Shown: positions 48,270 to 56,889 of the stretch, in pieces | How positions within the stretch are numbered: the first letter of the stretch is position 1 | Layout of the letters: each line of letters starts with the position of its first letter | Assembly: GCA_963756815.1 (NCBI GenBank) | Contig: CAVWPR010000045.1 | Coordinates: forward strand, 62,001-126,000 | DNA from: JAENVU01 sp963756815 | GTDB lineage: Bacteria > Actinomycetota > Acidimicrobiia > IMCC26256 > JAENVU01 | Direction: 5' to 3' | Length of the DNA: 64,000 nt | Notes under the pieces: generated by a model | What the model saw: the letters and a program-made list of their open reading frames with translations, nothing else | The model's database searches: none | Told to the model about the DNA's origin: nothing | Made by a program: the position numbers and the translations under genes

Positions 48270-49034
48270 ATGGCCGATGCCGTTCCGGACATGCGCCAGT
48301 GGGGCCTGCCCGACCCCGGGGAGCTCGACGCGGTGGTGATCGTCTCGCCCCATCTCGACGACGCCGTGCTCGGGTGCGGACGCCTGCTGGCGGCGGTGCC
48401 GAGGGCGACCGTGGTGACGGTGTACGCAGGTGCTCCTGCGACGTACCCGGATCCGATGACCCACTGGGACACCCAGGCGGGGTTCCGGCCGGGCGACGAC
48501 GTGCTGGCGGCTCGGCGTGACGAGGACGCCGCCGCACTGGAGCGGCTCGGGGCCACCCCGTACTGGCTCGACTTCGTGGAGCACCAGTACCTGCCGCGCT
48601 CGGAGTGGGTCGGGCCCGACGCGACCGTCGACCGGCTCGAGGCGGTGCTGCGCGAGCTGGCGCCCACGGCGGTGCTCATCCCGTTCGGGCTGGCGAACCC
48701 CGACCACGGCGCCACCCACGACGCGGGCCTGCGGGTGCGCGAGCGGTTCCCCGATCCGTCGTGGCTCTGCTACGAGGACTCCGGCTACAAGCACATCCCC
48801 GGGATGCTCGCCTGGCGCGTCTCGCAGCTGTTCCGGCGCCGCATCTGGCCGACGCCGGTGGCGCTCGCGACCGACGGGCACGACGCCGACAAGCGCGCGG
48901 CCCTCGACTGCTACCGGTCGCAGCTGCTCGCGCTCGAGGCCGACTGGCAGCTCGGGCCGAAGCTCGTCGCCCCCGAGCAGGTCTGGCGGCTCGCGCCGCC
49001 CCCCGACGGTTGGGAGCGCCTCGCCGACGATTGA
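48270..49034 (+). CDS. PIG-L/LmbE family deacetylase
   Basis: 254 residues from ATG 48270 (a further in-frame start exists at 48240). The zinc site IVSPHLDDAVLGCGRL matches the PHPDDE consensus of the family, and HGATHDAGLRVRE supplies the second His. Members deacetylate N-acetylglucosaminyl compounds, including steps of mycothiol synthesis (MshB/Mca); this one is not close enough to name. It is divergent from the polysaccharide deacetylase, so two deacetylases lie back to back. Confidence 0.9.
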   Translation: MADAVPDMRQWGLPDPGELDAVVIVSPHLDDAVLGCGRLLAAVPRATVVTVYAGAPATYPDPMTHWDTQAGFRPGDDVLAARRDEDAAALERLGATPYWLDFVEHQYLPRSEWVGPDATVDRLEAVLRELAPTAVLIPFGLANPDHGATHDAGLRVRERFPDPSWLCYEDSGYKHIPGMLAWRVSQLFRRRIWPTPVALATDGHDADKRAALDCYRSQLLALEADWQLGPKLVAPEQVWRLAPPPDGWERLADD

Positions 49035-49064
49035 CGGCAGCGTGACAGCGGACCGGGCCCCGCC

Positions 49065-49088
49065 TAGATTGCACGGACCGTGCAATCT
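49065..49088 (+). promoter_or_regulatory. -10 element with an 11-bp-arm palindrome containing TGCAC-N5-GTGCA
   Basis: AGATTGCACGG-A-CCGTGCAATCT (49066-49088) is a perfect inverted repeat with 11-bp arms. It begins within a -10-like TAGATT (49065-49070), 18-22 nt upstream of the ATG at 49107. Its core TGCAC-GGACC-GTGCA-A (49070-49085) is the same pattern found upstream of the related gene at 37066. Confidence 0.65.
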
Positions 49089-49106
49089 TCTGTGGGGGGA
49101 AGTTCC

Positions 49107-50052
49107 ATGTCCGTGCGTTCCTCGGCTCGCCGGTTGCGCCGGCTCCTCCTCACCGTGCTCTCGGTGGCCGCCCTGGTCTCGGTGGCCGTCGCACTGCCCG
49201 CGTTCGCGCACGACACGAACTCGGGCACGAAGGGCTCGAAGTGCCAGGAGATGGAGGGCATGGACATGTGCGGCAACGGCGTGTACCGCGGCAAGACCAA
49301 GGGGAAGGCCAAGCTCGCCGTGGGCACCATGCACACGATCGACGGTGCGCTCACCGGCGACTCGCCGTGCGAGAAGTCGGGTCCGCCCGGCGTCGGTCGG
49401 CCAGGTCGCCAAGGACTCCGAGGGCCACGATCATCGCGGCCCCCTGTACCAGTACCCCGTGACCCAGGCCGAGCGTGAGCAGCTGATCCAGGAGCAGACG
49501 CAGGCGCGCGCCGTCGCCGAGAAGTACCCGACGGTCGCGTCGGCCGAGGCCGCCGGCTACCGGAAGTCGACGCCGTACGTGCCCTGCATCGGCGCGCACT
49601 ACACGAACGCGGCGCTCGTCGGGAGGTTCGACCCGGCCGCGCCGTCCGAGCTCCTCTTCGACGGCACGAACCCGGACTCGAAGATCGTCGGGCTGAGCTA
49701 CCTCATCTTCAACCGCGGTGGCCCGCCGGCGGGCTTCGCCGGTCCGAACGACATGTGGCACCAGCACAACTCCAACGGCGGCCTCTGCCTCAACCGGCAG
49801 GGCGTCGTGGTCGGCAACGAGGCGACCACCAAGGCCGACTGCGCGGCGCGCGGCGGCGTGAAGGCGAGCCTGAGCGACATCTGGATGGTGCACGACTGGG
49901 TCGTCCCGGGCTGGGAGTGCGGCTGGGGCGTGTTCGCCGGTGAGTGCCCCGAGCTGGGTGGACGGGTCGGCGGCACCGCCTTCGACCAGCCCGACCCGAG
50001 GGCGTTCGCCAAAGCGACCGCCGCCAAGAAGAAGAAGAGCTCGTCCTCCTAG
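49107..50052 (+). CDS. Secreted His/Cys protein, paralogue of the gene at 37066, frameshifted
   Basis: ATG 49107 opens a signal peptide (RRLRRLLLTVLSVAALVSVA…AFA). The mature protein starts AHDTNSGTKGSKCQEMEGMD and is rich in Met/Cys/His. The frame changes near 49393 in a ccc run (…DSPCEKSG / PASVGQVAKDSEGHDHRG). The rest carries STPYVPCIGAHYTNAALVGR, DPAAPSELLFDGTN, MWHQHNSNGGLCLNRQG and IWMVHDWVVPGWECGWGVFA, parallel to the protein at 37066. It ends in a lysine/serine tail. About 314 residues. Probable extracellular metal-binding protein; no named family known to me. Confidence 0.72.
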
Positions 50053-50061
50053 CGCCCGACC

Positions 50062-50790
50062 TCAGCGCCAGAGCTCGCTGAGCGCGGCCGCGGCCTGCGG
50101 CGCGCGCTCCCAGCTCCACCAGTGCCCGCAGCCCTCGTAGACCACGAGCGACGCGTCGAGGCGCGTCGCCAGGCGCTCGGCGATCCGCCGGTCGCTGTAG
50201 GGGTCCTCGCCGCCGTGGAACACCACGGCCGGGCGCTCCGGCATGTCGTCGACCGCGCCCTGCCACTCCGCGCCGACGGTCACCGCCGAGCGGTAGAGGG
50301 CGAGGATGCAGCGCGCCATCTCTCCGTCGAACGCCTCGGCCTGCTCGACCGCGAGCTCGGGTGGGGCGCTGCCGGCGACGAGTCCCGCGGCGAGCTGCTC
50401 GGTCGGGAGCGCGAGCATCCCTTCCACGATCTGCTCGCCCACGTCGGGTGTCTGCCAGGCCTGCGCCATGGCGTGCCACGTGTACTCCACGTCGAGCGGA
50501 CCGCTCCCGCACGCAAACGTGCGGATCAGGTCGGGCCGCACCGACGCCACCCGCTGGGCGAGGATCGCACCCCAGTCGTGCGCGACCAGATCGACGGGCT
50601 CACCGATCGCGACGAGCCGGTCCTCGAGCCACGCGGCGTACTCCTCCTTCGTGGCGGTCCAGCCCGGCGGCGCGAGGTTGCCGAAGCCCGGGAGCGCGAC
50701 GACCTCGATGTCGGTGCCCGCCAGCTCGCGGCGCAGCGGGTCCCACATGCGGCCCGTGTCCGGCACACCGTGCACGAGGACGGCGGGCAT
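50062..50790 (-). CDS. Alpha/beta hydrolase (epoxide/haloalkane hydrolase-like)
   Basis: 242 residues from ATG 50790. LVHGVPDTGRMWDPLRREL is the oxyanion-hole region. The nucleophile elbow VAHDWGAILAQ has Asp rather than Ser, as in epoxide hydrolases and haloalkane dehalogenases. VVFHGGEDPYSDRR supplies the acid residue and YEGCGHWWSWE the catalytic His. The ATG overlaps the stop of the upstream gene by one base, so it is the last gene of the selenoprotein operon. Substrate unknown. Confidence 0.9.
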   Translation of the reverse strand: MPAVLVHGVPDTGRMWDPLRRELAGTDIEVVALPGFGNLAPPGWTATKEEYAAWLEDRLVAIGEPVDLVAHDWGAILAQRVASVRPDLIRTFACGSGPLDVEYTWHAMAQAWQTPDVGEQIVEGMLALPTEQLAAGLVAGSAPPELAVEQAEAFDGEMARCILALYRSAVTVGAEWQGAVDDMPERPAVVFHGGEDPYSDRRIAERLATRLDASLVVYEGCGHWWSWERAPQAAAALSELWR

Positions 50791-51503
50791 CAGAACAGCG
50801 GCGACCAGGGCGCGGTGCGCAGCAGGCGGCTCTCCCAGTCGTCCCGGACCCGGAGGGCATCGTGCATCCAGGTGCCCGGCGCCCGGTGCTCGGCCGGCAC
50901 CTCGGAGGTGAGCAGGCCGAGGATCCCGGACGGTCGGGTGACCCGCTGCCACAGGATCACCTCGCGGCGGCGGGCGGCGGCGCCCCAGGCCGGGCAGAAG
51001 ACGGCCTGGAGCTCGAGGAGCGACCGGCCGCCGTGGCGGCCCTCGGCGAGGCTCGGCGCGTAGTTGTCGCGCGCAGCCTCGAGGTAGTCCTCGAGCATGC
51101 CGGCGTGCGGCCAGGCGGTGTCCTCCATGAAGAGGGTCTGGTCGTGCTCGCCGCCGTCGGCGGGGACGTGTTCGAAGTCGACGGACTGCAGCGGCGACCA
51201 CTCGGCCGGTGCGAGCATCTTCGCGGTCACGTCCCACCGCATCCCGTCGATCCGCGCCGCCCACGCGCGCAGGTCACCGAGCTGCACCCGGTGTGCGAGG
51301 CGCTCCCACGCCGCACCGTCGGTCACGCCGGTGATGGTGACGAAGTTGTACGCGCGTCCGGTGCCGTGGGCGAGGCGCATGAAGTACAGCAGGCGGGCGT
51401 CCGGGGCCGCAGCGAGCGATGGCATCCACTCGGAGCGGAACGCCTCCTCGAATGCCTCCTCGTGCTGACCCATGACGCGATGGATCTCGTGGACGAAGAG
51501 CAC
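50790..51503 (-). CDS. Hypothetical protein in the selenoprotein operon
   Basis: 237 residues from GTG 51503. I do not recognise a named family. Two halves of similar layout (HEIHRVMGQHEEAFEEAFRS … RLLYFMRLAHGTGRAYNFVT; later LLELQAVFCPAWGAAARRRE … VILWQRVTRP) suggest a duplicated dimeric alpha/beta barrel, as in NIPSNAP or EthD-like proteins. It is Trp- and His-rich, with no signal or membrane helix. It lies 34 bp after the UGSC gene and overlaps the hydrolase start. Confidence 0.7.
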   Translation of the reverse strand: MLFVHEIHRVMGQHEEAFEEAFRSEWMPSLAAAPDARLLYFMRLAHGTGRAYNFVTITGVTDGAAWERLAHRVQLGDLRAWAARIDGMRWDVTAKMLAPAEWSPLQSVDFEHVPADGGEHDQTLFMEDTAWPHAGMLEDYLEAARDNYAPSLAEGRHGGRSLLELQAVFCPAWGAAARRREVILWQRVTRPSGILGLLTSEVPAEHRAPGTWMHDALRVRDDWESRLLRTAPWSPLF

Positions 51504-51537
51504 GGCGGGACGATAGTGCTCGCCGAGCGCGCAGCGC

Positions 51538-52050
51538 TCAGGCCGTCACGGCGTCGAGGATCGCGTCGATCGCGTCGTCGGCGAGCGCCTGGAGCTCGGC
51601 GTCGGTGCGGTCCTGGATCGGATGCGGGACGAACACTGCGGCCGGATTCGCACCCAGGGCCCCCGACTGCGCGACCGCGGCGTCGACGAACTCCGTCGAC
51701 GCGACGAACACGCCGACCACACCGGCGGCTTCGAGGTTCACGATGTCGTGCACACTGCACGACGTGCAGGAGCCTCAGTCGGCGAGGGCCTCGATCACGA
51801 CGTCACACGTCGTGGTGATCTCGTGGCGCAGGTCGATGGGCGCCGGCTTGGTGAAGGTGGGCTTGGCGAACCGCACCACCGTGTGCCCGCGTGACTCGAG
51901 CGTCGACGCGACGCGGTCGAGGAAGATGTCGCCGCGGGCCTTGGTGATGTCGAGCAGCCCGATCGTCAATCCGTCGAGTGACGCGGGCCGCGGCGCACGT
52001 GGACGCGTGACCGGACTGCGCTCGCCCGTCGGGTCCAGCAGCGTCGTCAC
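51538..52050 (-). CDS. UGSC family selenoprotein (in-frame UGA = selenocysteine)
   Basis: 170 residues when the in-frame TGA at 51775-51777 (complement) is read as selenocysteine. GTG 52050 follows GGGAGG and overlaps the upstream stop (GTGA). The first 91 residues (LDGLTIGLLDITKARGDIFL … ITTTCDVVIEALAD) lead straight into U-G-S-C-T-S-C-S-V-H-D (U at 92, Cys at 95 and 98), the signature of UGSC proteins. The same frame then runs open for 78 residues (IVNLEAAGVVGVFVASTEFV … DAIDAILDAVTA) to TGA 51538. A matching bSECIS hairpin follows the UGA. The U and Cys pair imply redox or thiol chemistry; the reaction is unknown. It would be mis-called as two short genes. Confidence 0.88.
51746..51762 (-). 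promoter_or_regulatory. Candidate bacterial SECIS hairpin
   Basis: On the coding strand, 12 nt after the UGA, TCGTGCA-GTG-TGCACGA forms a perfect 7-bp stem with a 3-nt loop beginning with G. The distance from the UGA to the loop is 19 nt. Bacterial SECIS elements are described as short stems with a G at the start of the loop placed roughly 16-37 nt after the UGA, and this fits. Confidence 0.75.
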
Positions 52051-53477
52051 GTCCCGACCTCCCTCGTCACGGTTTCCGAGCCCATCTTCCCACTCGCCCA
52101 GCCGCCGATGATGCCCGAGAAGAGTCCCGCACCGCCGCCGGTGTGCGCGATGAGCAGGCCGCCGTCGCGGAACTTCGGCAGCGTGAGCTCGGCGAAGGCC
52201 TCGGGCACCCCCTCCTCGATGCCGTCGGCGCCGCGGACGAGCTCGGCACCGTCGAGCTGGAGCAGGGCGTCGAGCTCCTCGCGAAAGCGGGCCTTGCTCC
52301 ACCCCGCCTCGGCGTACACGCGCAGGTGGTCGGGCGAGATCACGAGCATGGCGTCGAACGCGAGGGGCAGCTTCGGGTGCGCGGTGGTGCGCAGGCAACG
52401 GGCGAACGTTCGGGTGAGGGACTCGGGCGTGCGGGACAGCTGATCGACCACGCCCCGGACCCCTTCTCCCGCGAACAGCGTGACGGTGCTCTGGTCGGCG
52501 CGATACCCGCGTTCGACGTGCATCGGCTCCCAGTGGGCGTCCTCGTGCTCGGCGAAGCAGCTGGTGAACTTGCCCGGCTGCCCGATGGTCGCCCGATCGA
52601 TCTCGCCGGGGCGACCACCGCCGACGTTGCGGACCACGAGCTGGAGTGCTCGCCCGATGGTCGCGTTGGCGCGGTTCCCGGGACCGAGCGCGTTGATGCC
52701 GTTGTTCATGCCGATGGCGCGGCTCACCGGTCCGTTCACCACGACGACCGGTCCGCTGAACCACGTCGTCGCGAGCAGCCCGTGCATGTTGAACTCGTCG
52801 GTGCACGCGGCTTCGACGGCGGCGAGCACGACCGGCAGGTACTCGGGCCGACAGCCCGCCATCACCGCGTTGATCGCCACCTTCTCGACCGTGCACTCGA
52901 CGAGGTCCGGTGGTGCGAGCACGACCACGTCGTCGGGAGCGCGCGTCGTGCCCGCGAGCATCCGCACCACCCGTTCGGGCGTGGGTGGCACGAGCGGGAG
53001 ACCGTCGGACCACCCGCGCTCGTACATGGCCTCCGCGTCGTCCTCCTCCGAGCCGAGCACCACGCGGCGCGAGCGGAGGTGGCGCTCCTGCTGGCGCGTC
53101 GCGTGCGCCTGCGCGACCGCAGGTTCCTGGGTCCGCGAGCCGCATCCGGGCCGATGGTCGGGGAGATCGGGTCCGAGCGCGTCGACGCCTGTGAGCTCCT
53201 CCCACTGCGGCCGGCTCCACCCGACGATCCGCCCGGCCTCGGCGCCGTCGACGACCCGCACGAGGGTGGGGACCGTGTCGAGGTCGAGGGCGAAGCTGAC
53301 GTCGAGATCGCGGTCGTCGATCGCGCCGCCCGTCGCCTCGGGGAAGGTCGGGTCGTCCTGCGAGTAGACCGCGACGGTCCCCGGGAAGCGGACCGTCAGG
53401 TCGGCGAGCACCGGAGCGACGAGGGCGCAGGTGGGACAGTCGCGCTTGACGATGGCGACGAGACCGTCCGGGAGCAT
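52047..53477 (-). CDS. Thioredoxin-like domain fused to a large conserved domain, partner of the UGSC selenoprotein
   Basis: 476 residues. The first ~85 form a thioredoxin-like fold with the redox pair D-C-P-T-C (Cys14, Cys17) in GLVAIVKRDCPTCALVAPVL and VPTLVRVVDGAEAGRIVGW. After a charged linker, residues ~150-470 form a conserved domain beginning MYERGWSDGLPLVPPTPERV, with Cys in INAVMAGCRPEY and GKFTSCFAEHEDAHWEPMHV and a glycine-rich end (LLIAHTGGGAGLFSGIIGG). I know no function for this domain. The stop overlaps the UGSC start by four bases, so the two proteins are made together; electron transfer between CPTC and the Sec/Cys centre is a reasonable inference. Confidence 0.82.
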   Translation of the reverse strand: MLPDGLVAIVKRDCPTCALVAPVLADLTVRFPGTVAVYSQDDPTFPEATGGAIDDRDLDVSFALDLDTVPTLVRVVDGAEAGRIVGWSRPQWEELTGVDALGPDLPDHRPGCGSRTQEPAVAQAHATRQQERHLRSRRVVLGSEEDDAEAMYERGWSDGLPLVPPTPERVVRMLAGTTRAPDDVVVLAPPDLVECTVEKVAINAVMAGCRPEYLPVVLAAVEAACTDEFNMHGLLATTWFSGPVVVVNGPVSRAIGMNNGINALGPGNRANATIGRALQLVVRNVGGGRPGEIDRATIGQPGKFTSCFAEHEDAHWEPMHVERGYRADQSTVTLFAGEGVRGVVDQLSRTPESLTRTFARCLRTTAHPKLPLAFDAMLVISPDHLRVYAEAGWSKARFREELDALLQLDGAELVRGADGIEEGVPEAFAELTLPKFRDGGLLIAHTGGGAGLFSGIIGGWASGKMGSETVTREVGT

Positions 53478-53540
53478 CGCCCCAGGTTGGCGATGGAGAC
53501 GGTCGGCGTCAATGTCGGCGAGGAGGATCCCGAGCGCCGG

Positions 53541-55382
53541 TCAGAACCGCGTTGCGCCGCCGACCCACTTCGCGATCTCGGGATCGGCGTCGCGGAAGCC
53601 GATCTCGATGAGCTCGTCGAAGGCCTTGAAGTCCATGAGCCCGACCGCGTCGGTGCGGGGCCGGAGGTAGAGGTCGCCCTGGTCGGCGGTGTCGCCCGCG
53701 CCGAGCTCGGTGAGGCGCATCAGGATGCGGGGGAGTCCGGCCAGGTTCCCGTAGCTGCGCGCCCGAAGCTGCGACCACACGTAGCCCCATCCGGAGACGA
53801 CACCGGTCTCGGACATCGACGCGGTGAGCGGCTCCCGGGCCGCGCCGACGTCGATGGCCACGACGCTGATGCCGGCGTGGTTGCGGCGCATCGGGCCGAC
53901 CGGCAGGTTGTCGAGCAGACCGCCGTCGACGAGCACCTCGCCGGCGCCGTTCGGAACGGGCGGGAAGACGCCGGGCACGGCGAAGCTGGCTCGGATCGCC
54001 TTCCAGCCCGGACCGTCCCGATGGATCTCGACCCGACCGGTCGTGAGGTTGGTCGAGACGCAGAACGTCGGTCGCCAGGTGTCCTCGAGATCGAGGCCGT
54101 CCGCCCCGTCCCGGATCCGCTCGGTCACACGTGCGCCGGCGGCCAGGGAGAGCGCGGGCAGCGTGACGTCGATCGGCGACTTGCCCTCGACGACGGCGGC
54201 GCGCAGCAGCGCCGCGGTCCGGTCGCTGCCGTGACCACGCGCGACCGCGCCGGCGATGATCGAACCGATGCTCGTCCCGCCGGTGGCGTCGATGGGCACA
54301 CCGTGCGCCTCGAGCGCGCGGAGCACCCCGATGTGCGCGATGCCACGCGCGCCGCCGCCCCCGAAGACGACGCCGATCCCACGGTTGAGCACGAGTCGCG
54401 CGACGCGGGCCGCGTCGGCGGCGTCGCCGGCGCGCACGTGGTGGTTCTGGCGAACCGCGCGCGGTCCGAGCCAGGCCCGCGTGTTCCGGGGCGTCTCGGT
54501 CGCGGGATCGTGCACGAGGACGAGCTCGGTCCGTGACGGCCGGCCGGCGCGATCGAGGATGGCTTCGACGGGTCGGATCCTGGGCGCGGTGCGGGCTTCG
54601 GCGACCGCGAGGACGACGTCGGCGCGATCGAGGCAGGCGCGAGTCCACGCATCCGGCTCCGGGTGGGCGACGAAGACGACCGCGCCGAAGGTCGCCTCGA
54701 GCCGTTCGAACCACTGGACGCGCGCGAGGGAGGTGGGTTCGCGCCCGAGCTCGGCGCGCAGGTCGTCGCTGGTGACGACGCGGTGTGTGTCGACGATGCG
54801 TCCGATGGCCGGCGCGAGCGCGCCGACGAACCCGTGCGCCGGCCCGCCGGCGTCGAGCGGGACCACCACGATGCTCCGGACCGGGCTCGTGACCTGACGG
54901 CCCTGAGCGGTGGCGGCGAGCTTGCGCACGAGGACGCTCGTGATGGTGCGGAGGGCTTCGGGGTGGGCGGCGATGACGCGCTGGAAGCCCTCGTACGGCA
55001 GGAACAGCAGGTGGCACTCGCGCAGCGCGATGACGTTGGCGGAGCGCGGTGCGTCGTTGACGAGCGCCATCTCACCGGTGACGCCGCCGTAGCCCTCCTC
55101 GCGGAGGATCACGGCCTCGCCGTCGTCGCGGTCGAGCACCACCTGCAACCGACCGCCGGCGACGACGTAGAGGCCGTCGGCCGGATCTCCCTGACGGATG
55201 ACGACGTCGCCCGCCTGGGCGGTGCGGAGCCGCAGCTCGTCGCGCACGAGCGCGCGGACGTGGATCGGGAGGCTGCCGAAGACCTCGGACTCCCGCAGCA
55301 GCGCGTCGACCGCGTCGCGGTCGACGAGCGGATCGCCGCCGTCGCGCGCGTCAGCCCCGTGCGGATCCACCGTCGACCCCAC
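53541..55382 (-). CDS. cNMP-binding patatin-like phospholipase (NTE type)
   Basis: 613 residues from GTG 55382 (GTG 55370 also possible). The cNMP domain (about 35-150) has GDVVIRQGDPADGLYVVAGG and the cassette VTGEMALVNDAPRSANV, with the Glu and Arg that bind cyclic nucleotides. A Rossmann-like middle region follows. The patatin domain has the oxyanion loop FGGGGARGIAHIGVLRAL, the nucleophile Ser in GGTSIGSIIAG and the catalytic Asp in VDGGLLDNLP. It should hydrolyse phospholipid or lysophospholipid ester bonds under cyclic-nucleotide control. Same orientation as, and 63 bp upstream of, the thioredoxin/UGSC genes; divergent from the acyltransferase. Confidence 0.93.
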   Translation of the reverse strand: MGSTVDPHGADARDGGDPLVDRDAVDALLRESEVFGSLPIHVRALVRDELRLRTAQAGDVVIRQGDPADGLYVVAGGRLQVVLDRDDGEAVILREEGYGGVTGEMALVNDAPRSANVIALRECHLLFLPYEGFQRVIAAHPEALRTITSVLVRKLAATAQGRQVTSPVRSIVVVPLDAGGPAHGFVGALAPAIGRIVDTHRVVTSDDLRAELGREPTSLARVQWFERLEATFGAVVFVAHPEPDAWTRACLDRADVVLAVAEARTAPRIRPVEAILDRAGRPSRTELVLVHDPATETPRNTRAWLGPRAVRQNHHVRAGDAADAARVARLVLNRGIGVVFGGGGARGIAHIGVLRALEAHGVPIDATGGTSIGSIIAGAVARGHGSDRTAALLRAAVVEGKSPIDVTLPALSLAAGARVTERIRDGADGLDLEDTWRPTFCVSTNLTTGRVEIHRDGPGWKAIRASFAVPGVFPPVPNGAGEVLVDGGLLDNLPVGPMRRNHAGISVVAIDVGAAREPLTASMSETGVVSGWGYVWSQLRARSYGNLAGLPRILMRLTELGAGDTADQGDLYLRPRTDAVGLMDFKAFDELIEIGFRDADPEIAKWVGGATRF

Positions 55383-55481
55383 CCATTCGTCCCGTGTGCA
55401 CCCCTCGAGCCCCGGGCCGTACTGTACGGCAACCGCTCGCGAGCCGACAGCGGCGCCGGGGTGTGAGAGGGGCAGCGGACG

Positions 55482-56889
55482 ATGACGACGACGGCGGCGC
55501 CCAGGGCCACGCGTACGTACCGCGCGCTCAAGGGCGTCGCGTGGATCGTCATCTCCGTCTTCTACCGACGCGTCGACGTCACCGGCGACGGTGCCTGGCG
55601 GGCCCCGGGTCGACCGACGATCGTCGTCGCCAACCACACGAACGCGCTCGCGGACCCGGTGGTGATCCTGGCCGAGCTCCCGGGCCACCCCCGCTTCCTC
55701 GCCGCGGGCTCGTGGTGGAAGTTCGCACCGGCCCGCTGGCTGTTCCGGCTCGCGGGAGTCGTGCCGGTCTACCGGCAGCGCGACGGCGGAGGCGCGGGCG
55801 CCAACGTCGCAACGTTCGCCGCGTGCCATGAGGCGCTGGCGGAGGGCGCCACCCTCGCGGTGTTCCCCGAGGGGGAGCTCCACAACGAGCCGTCGATCGC
55901 GCCGCTCAAGACCGGTGCGGCACGGATTGCGCTCGGCGCAGCGGCGGACGCGGGCGTGGCCGATGTCGTGGTGCTGCCGGTGGGCATCGTCTACGAGGAT
56001 CGCGGGCGGTTCCGCTCGCAGGCGGCGGTGCAGGTGGGGTCGCCGATCCCGGTGGATCCCTGGGTCGACCGGTACCGGGAGGATCCACGTGGTGCGGCCC
56101 GGGCCCTCACCGAGGCGGTGGCACGCGGTCTGCGCGCGGTCACGGTGAACCACGAGTCCTGGGACGACCTCCGACTCGTCGATCGCGCCGCCGCGGTCGC
56201 CCTGGCCGACGACGACACGACGGAGCGTCGCTACGCGCGCCGCAACGAGCTGCGTCGCGGCCTGGGCGCGGCACTGGCGCGCACCGGTGGACGCGCCGAT
56301 CCGGCCTGGGCCGACCTGGCGGCACGGGTCGCCACCCACCAGCACGAGCTCGACGACCTCGGCCTCGATCCCGCACGCGCGTTGCCGACGACCGCACGCC
56401 TCCGTCGCGAGCGGACGCGCGCTGCGGTCGGTCCTGACCGCGGTCGCTCCGGGCGCCGCGATCGGCGCAGTGGCCAACGCGCCGGTGGCGGTCGCGCTCA
56501 AGGGGGTGAAGGCGGCGGTGAAGGACCCGGCGTGGCAGGCGACGTCGAAGGGTGTGGCCGGACTCTTCCTGTGCCCGATGGTGTGGGGAACCGAGGCCTT
56601 CCTCGTGCGCCGGCACGGGCGGCGGGCCGTGCTCGGCGTCGCGGTGGCGGCGCCCCTCGGCGGCCTGGCCTGGATCGCGTGGCGCGAGGCGCGCGTCCGC
56701 TGGCGTCAGGTGCGGGCCGAGGAAGTGCTGCTCGCGAGGCGCGCCGACGCGGTGCGGGCGGCGGCGGCGACCCGGGCCGGCGTGCGCGCGACCGTCGACG
56801 AGCTCATCGCGGACGCCGTGAGCGCCGCGGCCGCAACGGCACCGGACACCGGTGCAGCCGCTCAGTCGGTGAGCTCGCCCACGACGTAG
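55482..56889 (+). CDS. PlsC-type 1-acyl-glycerol-3-phosphate acyltransferase, frameshifted
   Basis: ATG 55482. The acyltransferase motifs NHTNALAD (H-x4-D) and VFPEGELHNEP are intact in the first 135 residues. After ALPTTARLRRERTRAAVG the frame changes near 56415, and the C-terminal membrane-active part continues SVLTAVAPGAAIGAVANAPV … VAAPLGGLAWIAWREAR to 56889. About 468 residues, longer than plain PlsC because of the C-terminal extension. It transfers a fatty acyl group to a glycerolipid acceptor. Divergent from the patatin gene, so ester-forming and ester-breaking enzymes share a promoter region. Overlaps serC by 28 bp, tail to tail. Confidence 0.88.

Noticed and set aside
51538..51777. 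Reading the UGSC C-terminal part as an independent small gene starting MHDIVNL
   Set aside because: It would start inside the conserved SCSVHD motif, has no ribosome site, and the upstream frame ends exactly at the Sec codon.
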